This document shows, in pieces, positions 1 through 5,249 of a stretch of DNA of 7,286 bases. The position numbers and the translations under genes are program-made. The DNA is from DATMXT01 sp035560415. Its GTDB lineage: Bacteria; Bacillota; Clostridia; Oscillospirales; Feifaniaceae. The notes beneath the pieces are model-generated. The model made no database searches. It was not told where the DNA came from and saw only the letters and a program-made list of their open reading frames with translations. Position 1 is the stretch's first letter; each line of letters opens with the position of its first letter. Location of the stretch: positions 1 to 7,286 of the forward strand of contig DATMZG010000050.1 in assembly GCA_035560415.1 (NCBI GenBank), in the 5' to 3' direction.

Positions 1-48
1 CAATTTGAAAAAGAGCCGCGCGAATTCGCGCGGCTCTTTTTCAAATTG
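1..48. terminator. Perfect 48-nt palindrome, terminator downstream of the fapA-like gene
   Basis: The first 48 bases equal their own reverse complement. The GC-rich core (12-37) has AGAGCCGC outer arms around a central GAATTC, flanked by A5 on one side and T5 on the other. As RNA this gives an 11-bp GC-rich stem with an AATT loop and a U-run on either strand, so it should work as a bidirectional rho-independent terminator. It begins 31 nt past the fapA-like stop codon. It may also end a plus-strand-converging gene to the left of the window, which cannot be seen here. Confidence 0.85.
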
Positions 49-78
49 AGCGGACAGCCAATAAAACGCCCTAAGGCC

Positions 79-1527
79 TCAATATGAGGCGGTACCTACG
101 CAGACGGCGCCGTCCTTGTAATACAGCGTGGCGCGCTGCAAATCCTCTTTGATAAAAAGGCTCGCCTCTCCGATTGCGACTCTTGTCCCCTGGTGGATGG
201 TGCCGGAGCACTGTATGCGGCCGTAGCCCCTTATTTTAATGAGCTGGGTGATTTCCACCAGCTCTCTTTTCGCCTCTTCAAGTGCACTTGTGCTGGTGTC
301 GTAGCTGTACCCCACATTGTCGAGAAGCTCTCTTTTTTCCGGCGGCAGGCGGTTTTCGGCCTCAAGCTGACGCAGGATGGTGATGAGCGGGCTGAGGTTC
401 TTAATGGAGGTCTCGAGCTGCGCCGCCCGGGCCAGCAGTTCCTGCTGCCGCTCAATGACACTGGAGTCGGAGCCAAGCTCCAGCTTTGTGACGACGCTCG
501 CCGGGGAGCCGATGGTCTGGGCGTCGATATCCTGTCCCGCCACATAGCTGCCGCCGATGATCTTGGCCCGCGAACCGACCACTTTAATGCTTTTTCCGCA
601 TTTGGTGTCGCTGTTGATCATATATTCCGCCTGGATATTGCCCTTGACAAATATCGTGCAGTTTTCAACAAACTGACATCTCAGGTCGCCGTCGCAGGAC
701 AGGTTGCTGCCGATGACGCCGCTGTGCAGCGTGATGTTGCCGGCCGCTTTGATGGTGGCGGCTTCGACGGTTCCCCTGACGTCGATGTTTCCGCCGGACT
801 CGATTGTGAGCCCCGGCATGACCATACCCGAGACGACCAGATTGCCGATGACCTTGATGTTTCCGGTGGAGGTGTCCACATTTCCTTTGACGTAAAATGT
901 CTCCTGCACATTGATGCTGTTGCCGGTGAAAGAGACTTCCCCGTTGATTTTTGACAAAATGGCCAGGCCGTCTGCACTCAGCTCCGTGTTGGTGCCCAAA
1001 TAGGAGGGCACCGGCCGGCCCTTCCTTTGCCCCAACGCCTTTCCCCTCACCGAGATACCGGGTGTGCCGTCCGTAGGCCGGGTGATGACACAGAGGACCT
1101 GGCCCTGAATGACACTTTCGGCAATGCCGAGGTCGTAGTAATCGACTGAGCCGTCTTCCCTCTCCTTTGGCTTTAAGGCGGTCTTTTCGGTCCGGATTTT
1201 GAAAGACGCCGTACCGTCAACGCCGTCCACGGGGGCGACGCCGCGGGCGACCGGGATATCGCTGCGATAGACCGGCGCCGTCTCGAGCTCTTTCAGTTTT
1301 TCAAGGTCGACGTTGTACGATACTCCGTATTCGGACAGGGCCGCCTGCATGGTATCACAGGTCGGAGCTGCGCCGCCGTAGTTCGGCGGTTCAATATACA
1401 GGTATGCCTCGAGCTCCTGTTTGTCGGTTGTGACGCGTATGACGGCATCCACCGGAGGTGGGGTGCTCAGGGTGACTTCGCCCGGCGCATCCTGCTCCAT
1501 TTCGGCGGTTTGGTCGAGGACATTCAT
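79..1527 (-). CDS. fapA: FapA/DUF342 family protein (polymer-binding beta-solenoid protein)
   Basis: This encodes a 482-residue predicted cytoplasmic protein with no signal peptide or membrane segment. Residues about 30-195 resemble the FapA N-terminal region, including the stretch PTDGTPGISVRGK (151-163). Residues about 200-345 are a run of short strand-turn repeats rich in G-N-I and G-x-V/I (for example KGNVDTSTGNIKVIGNLVV, 214-232), which is the right-handed beta-helix typical of DUF342. Residues about 355-432 are charged and heptad-like, probably a coiled-coil hairpin, and a short beta segment closes the protein. DUF342 proteins are widespread in Firmicutes. The name FapA comes from work in Vibrio on flagellar assembly and chemosignalling, but no flagellar gene is nearby, so the function here is open. 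I chose ATG 1527 because AAAGGAG lies about 8 nt upstream; longer in-frame starts to 1716 have no such site and overlap a terminator-like hairpin. Confidence 0.85.
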   Translation of the reverse strand: MNVLDQTAEMEQDAPGEVTLSTPPPVDAVIRVTTDKQELEAYLYIEPPNYGGAAPTCDTMQAALSEYGVSYNVDLEKLKELETAPVYRSDIPVARGVAPVDGVDGTASFKIRTEKTALKPKEREDGSVDYYDLGIAESVIQGQVLCVITRPTDGTPGISVRGKALGQRKGRPVPSYLGTNTELSADGLAILSKINGEVSFTGNSINVQETFYVKGNVDTSTGNIKVIGNLVVSGMVMPGLTIESGGNIDVRGTVEAATIKAAGNITLHSGVIGSNLSCDGDLRCQFVENCTIFVKGNIQAEYMINSDTKCGKSIKVVGSRAKIIGGSYVAGQDIDAQTIGSPASVVTKLELGSDSSVIERQQELLARAAQLETSIKNLSPLITILRQLEAENRLPPEKRELLDNVGYSYDTSTSALEEAKRELVEITQLIKIRGYGRIQCSGTIHQGTRVAIGEASLFIKEDLQRATLYYKDGAVCVGTASY

Positions 1528-1530
1528 ATC

Positions 1531-1547
1531 CGTATCTCCTTTCTTTG
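1531..1547 (-). promoter_or_regulatory. Ribosome binding site deciding the fapA-like start
   Basis: On the minus strand the sequence AGAAAGGAGATACGG immediately precedes ATG 1527. The AAAGGAG core at a normal distance supports this ATG over the in-frame codons 63 residues further upstream. Confidence 0.75.
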
Positions 1548-1596
1548 GGTTTATGCAAAACTTCCTTTTTGCGGGCGGCCATTTTGAAACAGTGCC

Positions 1597-1625
1597 GTTA
1601 TACCTATATATCGGTTCCATTTTAA
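1597..1625 (-). promoter_or_regulatory. Possible promoter for the fapA-like gene
   Basis: On the minus strand a TATAAC (1597-1602) lies 17 nt downstream of a poor -35 match, TTAAAA (1620-1625). The start of transcription would fall about 60 nt upstream of ATG 1527. The -10 is good and the -35 is weak, so this is tentative. Confidence 0.3.
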
Positions 1626-1629
1626 AAAA

Positions 1630-1659
1630 AAGAATGGCCCCGCGCGCCTTATGCCAAAA
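1630..1659 (-). terminator. Weak terminator-like element upstream of fapA
   Basis: On the minus strand TGGC and GCCA arms enclose a 14-nt GC-rich loop that can partly refold, followed directly by TTCTTTTTTTT. The U-run is excellent but the stem is only about 4 bp. It lies just downstream of the stronger hairpin at 1681-1714, so it may be a backup terminator or part of a leader structure. Confidence 0.3.
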
Positions 1660-1679
1660 TCTTTTCACGGCTCCGCCAC

Positions 1680-1714
1680 AAAAAAGACACAGCTCCCGAC
1701 AAGGCAGCCGTGTC
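1680..1714 (-). terminator. Intrinsic terminator on the minus strand with no evident upstream gene
   Basis: Arms 1706-1714 and 1686-1694 pair over 9 bp (GACACGGCT with AGCTGTGTC, one G-U) around an 11-nt loop. Reading on the minus strand, they are followed by six T residues (1680-1685). The nearest minus-strand gene upstream, pdaA, already has a terminator at 2031-2056. This hairpin would therefore stop readthrough, an unannotated transcript from 1715-2030, or a fapA leader. Confidence 0.6.
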
Positions 1715-2030
1715 ACTCTTTATGCAAATAAACCGAATATGCGGTGCGTCTTAAAATAATTATTCCACATACGCAAGGCACTTAACATGCGGATGCTGCC
1801 CGGATTCTTTCAATCTGTATTCTTCGCATGCGCCCGTGCGAATTGGTAATATTTACCTGAGAAATTGTCCGGGTACGGTTTGAAAAATAAAAAGACGTTT
1901 TTTTAAACGGCGCATATTTACAACACGGCGGAAAGCCGCGACTGACAGGCTGCGGGCAATACCCGCTCAACTTTTGTGACAGATTCGGGGCTTCGACACC
2001 GGGCGGTCTTTTTTTCCAAGCGCAGATGAA
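1715..2030. other. Gene-free interval with several small hairpins
   Basis: No credible coding region was found. On the minus strand a 62-codon frame opens at TTG 1970 without a ribosome binding site and resembles nothing known to me. Local structure includes GCGG-AAAG-CCGC (1928-1939), GCGGG-CAATA-CCCGC (1952-1966) and GGTAA-TAT-TTACC (1845-1857). A T7 run at 2009-2015 follows only a short 3-bp stem on the plus strand. The stretch 1741-1770 is AT-rich. It could hold a small RNA or be decayed sequence; I recognise no riboswitch or known RNA family. Confidence 0.4.
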
Positions 2031-2056
2031 AGAGCCGCACGGCGCCGTGCGGCTCT
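2031..2056. terminator. Perfect 26-nt palindrome, terminator downstream of pdaA
   Basis: The 26 bases are self-complementary with AGAGCCGC outer arms and GGCGCC at the centre. The element starts 45 nt past the pdaA stop. On the minus strand the stem is followed only by TTTCATCT, so the U-run is short. The outer arms match those of the palindrome at 12-37. Confidence 0.65.
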
Positions 2057-2100
2057 ATTAAAGTGAAGTGGGTTGCCGGGCGCTCATTCGCTTTTGCGCC

Positions 2101-2967
2101 TCAGGCGGGCGGGACGGCGGCAACGTCCGCCGGCGGCACCGTTGTTTCACCGGAGGACTCCGGGGCGTTTTCCACGCCCGTGAGCTCATCAAGCGTGCCG
2201 AACCGGTAACCCGCCTCTTCCCAGTTTGTCAGAAGGTCGTCGAGGATTTCGGAGTTTGTCTTGGAGGTGGTGTGCAGCAGCACGACGGCGCCGGGGTGGG
2301 TGCGGGGGATCAGTTTGTCGAAGGCCTGCTGCCTTGTGGGCTGGTTGTCGACGTACCAGTCGACATAGGCGACGCTCCAGAAAATGGTCTTATAGCCGAG
2401 CTCTTTGGCATATTTCAGATTTGTCTCGCTGAACTTGCCCTGAGGAGGGCGGTAGTAGTTTGAGAGCTGCGTGCCGGTCGCGGCCGAGAAGTCGGTCTCG
2501 AGCTTTTCAAGTTCGGCCTTGAAAGCCTCGAAGTCCGAAATGCGGGACATGTCGGGGTGGGTCGCCGTGTGGTTGCCCACCATGTGTCCCTCCGCCACCA
2601 TGCGGCAGACCAGTTCGGGGCAGGTTTTGATATAGTTGCCGACAAGGAAGAAGGTGGCCGGCGCGTCGTGGGCGGCCAGCACGTCGAGGATGGTCGGCGT
2701 GAAGCCGTTTTCGTAGCCGGCGTCAAAGGTGAGGTAAATCACTTTGTCCTCGTCCGAGCCGCAGTACCAGGAGTCGAACTGGCGCAGATACTCGGACGAG
2801 GCGTTGCCGACGGGGGTTCCCCCCTGCGTCTGGTAGCTGACGCCCCAGTCGGTCACGGCGGCCGCCGCCGCAAGGGAGCGGCGCTCTTTCCAAATCCTAA
2901 GGCCGCCCGCCGCGGCGCCCGCCAGAATCACAACGGCCAAAACGACCGCAATTTTGCGCTTTGTCAC
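2101..2967 (-). CDS. pdaA: PdaA-type polysaccharide deacetylase (spore-cortex muramic delta-lactam pathway)
   Basis: This encodes 288 residues starting at GTG 2967. A short basic N-terminus and a hydrophobic stretch (about 6-23) with no clear cleavage site suggest a membrane anchor or signal sequence facing the envelope. The NodB deacetylase domain spans about 74-265: TFDAGYENG (80-88, Asp82), GNHTATHPD (131-139, His133 and His137), RPPQGKFSE (173-181), FWSVAYVDW (196-204) and HPGAVVLLHT (224-233). The order, spacing and wording of these motifs match Bacillus subtilis PdaA, which de-N-acetylates muramic acid on the way to the muramic delta-lactam of spore cortex needed for germination. The Asp-to-His spacing of 51 also agrees with PdaA. 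A Pro/Ala/Glu-rich tail of about 22 residues after the domain is extra. It sits 83 nt downstream of mntP on the same strand. The general fold is certain; the precise sporulation role follows from family similarity. Confidence 0.88.
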   Translation of the reverse strand: MTKRKIAVVLAVVILAGAAAGGLRIWKERRSLAAAAAVTDWGVSYQTQGGTPVGNASSEYLRQFDSWYCGSDEDKVIYLTFDAGYENGFTPTILDVLAAHDAPATFFLVGNYIKTCPELVCRMVAEGHMVGNHTATHPDMSRISDFEAFKAELEKLETDFSAATGTQLSNYYRPPQGKFSETNLKYAKELGYKTIFWSVAYVDWYVDNQPTRQQAFDKLIPRTHPGAVVLLHTTSKTNSEILDDLLTNWEEAGYRFGTLDELTGVENAPESSGETTVPPADVAAVPPA

Positions 2968-2973
2968 TTAAAA

Positions 2974-3000
2974 CACCCCCTGCAATGAATATGCAAGGGG
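2974..3000 (-). promoter_or_regulatory. Hairpin enclosing the pdaA ribosome binding site
   Basis: On the minus strand CCCCTTGCA (3000-2992) pairs with TGCAGGGGG (2984-2976) over 9 bp with one G-U, around the 7-nt loop TATTCAT. The pdaA Shine-Dalgarno sequence AGGGGGTG (2981-2974), 6 nt before GTG 2967, lies mostly in the 3' arm. It could control translation or attenuate readthrough from mntP, but the following TGTTTT is a poor U-run. Confidence 0.5.
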
Positions 3001-3050
3001 CGGGTGAATTATTATTATCAATTAGGAGGAGCAAGGGGCAAAGCAGGGGG

Positions 3051-3623
3051 CTAAGCGGCCAGCGAATGTTCAAGGAAAATTTTAAGGCCGATTCCAATTA
3101 AAATAAGGCCGCCGAAAAGTTTTGCCCGGTGTTGCAAAAGTGCGCCGAACCTGCGGCCCAGCCCTCCGCCGACCGTGCAGCAGGCGAAGGTGACGAAGCC
3201 GATGATGGTCACCGCCGGGAGGATGTCGACCTCAATGGCCGCGAAGCTGACCCCAACGGCCAAGGCGTCAATGCTGGTGGCGACCCCTTGCAGCAGCATG
3301 GCCTTTGTGCTGTATGACGTCCTTTCACAGCACTTGACGGGACTGTTTTTTTCGCGGATGGCATCCGCAAGCATGGCGCCGCCGATATAGCCGAGCAGCA
3401 GCAGGGCGACCCAGTGGTCGTACTCTTTAATGTAGCTTTCAAAGTACCGGCCCCCGAGGTAGCCGAGTAGCGGCATTCCGGCCTGAAACAGGCCGAAGAA
3501 GAAAGCAGAGGTCAGCACCTGGCTTTGGCGGTAGCCGGCATAGCACATGCCGTTGGATACCGAGACCGCAAATGCGTCCATGGACAGGCCGAAGGCCAGC
3601 AGGAACAGCGTTGCGAGCGACAT
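3051..3623 (-). CDS. mntP: MntP-family manganese efflux pump
   Basis: This encodes a 190-residue integral membrane protein with about six hydrophobic segments, close to the 188 residues of Escherichia coli MntP. It shows the internal two-fold repeat of the family: GLSMDAFAVSV (12-22, Asp16) and ATSIDALAVGVSFA (115-128, Asp119). These acidic positions correspond to those near 16 and 118 in the E. coli protein. A central hydrophilic loop with a Cys pair (EKNSPVKCCERTS, 91-103) separates the halves. The family exports Mn(II) across the cytoplasmic membrane to prevent toxicity. ATG 3623 is preferred because GGAGGA lies about 8 nt upstream; an in-frame TTG at 3638 falls within that signal. The leader is too short for a yybP-ykoY manganese riboswitch. 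Confidence 0.9.
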   Translation of the reverse strand: MSLATLFLLAFGLSMDAFAVSVSNGMCYAGYRQSQVLTSAFFFGLFQAGMPLLGYLGGRYFESYIKEYDHWVALLLLGYIGGAMLADAIREKNSPVKCCERTSYSTKAMLLQGVATSIDALAVGVSFAAIEVDILPAVTIIGFVTFACCTVGGGLGRRFGALLQHRAKLFGGLILIGIGLKIFLEHSLAA

Positions 3624-3644
3624 TGCGCATTCCTCCAATCAGGT

Positions 3645-3687
3645 GTTGCAAAATATATTATACGATATTACCGAACTTTTTTGCAAC
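3645..3687. promoter_or_regulatory. Inverted repeat framing the mntP promoter, candidate operator
   Basis: GTTGCAAAA (3645-3653) and TTTTGCAAC (3679-3687) are perfect 9-bp inverted arms separated by 25 bp. One arm contains the -35 hexamer of mntP and the other covers the predicted transcription start. It does not match the MntR box that I know. Confidence 0.45.
3657..3686 (-). promoter_or_regulatory. Promoter of mntP
   Basis: On the minus strand a consensus -10 TATAAT (3657-3662) lies 18 nt downstream of TTGCAA (3681-3686). Transcription would begin near 3650, giving a leader of only about 27 nt before ATG 3623. Confidence 0.65.
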
Positions 3688-3773
3688 CATTTATTCCAAA
3701 TGATCACGTGGCCGATATGGGGCGTCGATAGGGCGGATTTAAAAGAGTTCTCTTCGCCATACACAAATGTCAA

Positions 3774-3802
3774 TTGACTGCCGGGCCGGCGGGGTGTATG
3801 AT
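3774..3802 (+). promoter_or_regulatory. Promoter upstream of the LysR-type regulator
   Basis: TTGACT (3774-3779) and TATGAT (3797-3802) are separated by 17 bp, a near-consensus sigma-A type promoter. The only plus-strand gene downstream starts at 4131, implying a leader of about 320 nt. Confidence 0.65.
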
Positions 3803-3808
3803 ATAAGT

Positions 3809-4130
3809 GACGGAATTTTGGCAGGGAGAGTGCGCCCAAGGGCATAACACGGGGTCATCGCAGGTATGGCATTTGTTGTTTTTGTGTACAAGCCATATAG
3901 AATTTTATATAGAACTATGCTGTACGGCCGCATTTCGGACTCAAGCGGATATTTTTTCCTCGGCCCGTACGCTGAAAACCGCAGCGGCAACGTGACTGCC
4001 GTAAAAAATGAACTTTTATGCAACTGCGTAAAAAAATATGAGGAACGCTGCGCGGAGGACGCGCCCGGCAGCTCTTTGCGGATGGCGCCGGACGGGAGGC
4101 CGCAGGCGAAACTACGGGAGGGAGACAACA
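3809..4130 (+). other. Long leader before the LysR-type gene, with a possible attenuator and a doubtful 98-codon frame
   Basis: This interval lies between a good promoter and the LysR start. A frame of 98 codons (ATG 3866 to 4162) crosses it and overlaps the LysR gene by 32 nt in another phase. It lacks a properly spaced ribosome binding site and I recognise no family, so I do not call it a gene; it could be a decayed gene fragment or a leader peptide. Near the middle, GTACGGCCG (3922-3930) can pair with CGGCCCGTAC (3961-3970). The alternative is a short CCGC-A-TT/AAGCGG hairpin (3928-3948) followed by T6 (3952-3957). Confidence 0.35.
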
Positions 4131-5060
4131 GTGAATATCGTTTCTTTGCGCTATGCCGTTGAAGTGGAGAAGACCGGGTCAATCACGCGGGCGGCGCACA
4201 ACCTGTACTTACGGCAGCCCAACGTGAGCAAGGCCATCAAGGAGCTCGAGGAGGAGCTTGGAATTGTCATCTTCACCCGCACCTCCAAAGGCGTTGTGCC
4301 CACTTCGGTGGGCAAGCGGTTTCTCAGCCATGCCCGCAGCATACTCGCTCAAATTGACCGCACGAAAGCGCTGTACAACGCAAGCAGTCCGGACAAAATC
4401 TTCTTTTCCATCGCAGTGCCGCGGGCGAGCTATGTGACCTACGCCTTTACCGAATTTGTCAACACGCTCGACTTTTCGAAAGAGATTGACATCAACTTCA
4501 GGGAGACCAACACGACACAGGCCATCGGCAGCGTGGCCAGCTGCGACTGCAACCTCGGCATCATCCGGTACGGCGTGGACTTTGACCAGTATTTTCTCAA
4601 TGTGCTCGAGGGCAACGGAATTTTGCACCGCGTGCTCTGGGAATTCAAGTACGAGCTCATCATTTCGCAAGCTCATCCGCTTGCGGCACAGGAGTCCATC
4701 AGCCGGGAAGACCTCAACGAGTACACGGAGCTGCTGCACGGCGACATCTCAATGCCCTTTGAGTTCGACGACGCCATGCGCATTGAGGCGCACGCGGAGC
4801 GCCCCCGCAAAATTTTCGTGTACGAGCGGGGCAGTCAGTTTGACCTGCTGCGCAGAGTGCCGACGACCTACATTTGGGGTTCGCCCGTCCCCGACGAAAT
4901 TTTGGAGCGGCACGGTCTGGTGCGCCGCTCCTGCGCCTGGGACGGCAACACCTATAAGGATATGCTGATTTATTTAAAGGACTATAAGCTCGGCGAAATT
5001 GACAGGGCCTTTATCGCGGAGCTCGCCCGTGTCAAAGAAGTGATGTCCTGGCGCGAATAG
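4131..5060 (+). CDS. LysR-type transcriptional regulator
   Basis: This encodes 309 residues, a normal length for the family. Residues 1-60 form the winged helix-turn-helix: FxxAVEVEKTGSITRAAHNL-like start (about 6-24), then LRQPNVSKAIKELEEELG (27-44) and FTRTSKGVVPTSVGKRF. The rest is a linker helix and a periplasmic-binding-protein-like effector domain (about 88-300). Such proteins are usually tetrameric and respond to a small ligand related to the pathway they control. GTG 4131 is chosen because GGGAGGGAG ends 6 nt upstream and the domain begins at the second residue; a longer frame from ATG 4038 adds an Arg-rich stretch with no binding site. The gene lies upstream of and in the same direction as the flavin reductase, separated by 189 nt without a terminator, so it likely regulates that gene. 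The ligand cannot be read from sequence. Confidence 0.92.
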   Translation: MNIVSLRYAVEVEKTGSITRAAHNLYLRQPNVSKAIKELEEELGIVIFTRTSKGVVPTSVGKRFLSHARSILAQIDRTKALYNASSPDKIFFSIAVPRASYVTYAFTEFVNTLDFSKEIDINFRETNTTQAIGSVASCDCNLGIIRYGVDFDQYFLNVLEGNGILHRVLWEFKYELIISQAHPLAAQESISREDLNEYTELLHGDISMPFEFDDAMRIEAHAERPRKIFVYERGSQFDLLRRVPTTYIWGSPVPDEILERHGLVRRSCAWDGNTYKDMLIYLKDYKLGEIDRAFIAELARVKEVMSWRE

Positions 5061-5118
5061 GCGCGATGAAAGGAGGGTATTCCGGCGCGAATAGGGGCGA
5101 AAATATGTTGCTGAAATT

Positions 5119-5147
5119 TGACAAATCATATTGTCACGAATATAACA
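5119..5147 (+). promoter_or_regulatory. Strong promoter of the flavin reductase gene
   Basis: A perfect TTGACA (5119-5124) is followed after 17 bp by TATAAC (5142-5147). The leader to GTG 5250 would be about 95 nt. The near-consensus hexamers suggest high expression when the promoter is not repressed. Confidence 0.8.
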
Positions 5148-5153
5148 ATATGC
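5128..5153. promoter_or_regulatory. Palindromic operator overlapping the reductase promoter, Rex-like spacing
   Basis: CATATTGT (5128-5135) and ACAATATG (5146-5153) are perfect 8-bp inverted arms with a 10-bp centre, lying between the -35 and -10 and covering the latter. The TTGT-N10-ACAA core has the geometry of Rex sites (TTGTTAA-N4-TTAACAA), although only about half of the inner bases agree. A repressor bound here would block the polymerase. A site for the adjacent LysR protein or a TetR-type repressor is also possible. Confidence 0.5.
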
Positions 5154-5203
5154 GATTTATATATTTCACAAAATCGGTATGGGGTGGCAAAATAGGAGTA
5201 GAG

Positions 5204-5224
5204 TTCACACGGCGAATGTGTGAA
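5204..5224 (+). promoter_or_regulatory. Leader hairpin just upstream of the reductase ribosome binding site
   Basis: TTCACAC (5204-5210) and GTGTGAA (5218-5224) are perfect 7-bp inverted arms around GGCGAAT. The hairpin would end 7 nt before the AAAGGAGG at 5232-5239. It may stabilise the 5' end of the message or be a second protein-binding site. Confidence 0.4.
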
Positions 5225-5231
5225 TAGTACG

Positions 5232-5239
5232 AAAGGAGG
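5232..5239 (+). promoter_or_regulatory. Ribosome binding site that fixes the reductase start
   Basis: AAAGGAGG lies 10 nt before GTG 5250. The upstream in-frame GTG at 5220 precedes this site and lies in the leader hairpin, so it is unlikely to be used. Starting at 5250 also puts the lipoprotein signal peptide at the N-terminus. Confidence 0.8.
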
Positions 5240-5249
5240 CAATTCCCCA

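Noticed and set aside
193..954. 253-codon plus-strand frame opposite the fapA-like gene
   Set aside because: It is antisense to the recognised FapA protein, with no ribosome binding site and no recognisable domain.
1840..1875. Minus-strand TTTCTCAGGTAAA resembling the 3' part of a glycine riboswitch
   Set aside because: The matching 5' arm and the conserved core are absent, and no glycine-related gene follows.
1782..1970. 62-codon minus-strand frame in the gene-free interval
   Set aside because: It starts at TTG without a ribosome binding site, is short, and resembles nothing known to me.
2068..2463. Plus-strand frames opposite pdaA
   Set aside because: The deacetylase motifs on the minus strand are unambiguous; these frames are shadows of its GC-rich codons.
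3624..3660. Possible yybP-ykoY manganese riboswitch before mntP
   Set aside because: The predicted leader is only about 27 nt, far too short for that element.
3866..4162. 98-codon frame overlapping the LysR start
   Set aside because: It has no well-spaced ribosome binding site and no recognised family, and it runs into the LysR gene in another phase. Kept only as a note on the leader.
5066..5227. 53-codon frame between the LysR and reductase genes
   Set aside because: It runs straight through the reductase promoter and operator, has no ribosome binding site, and looks like a chance opening.
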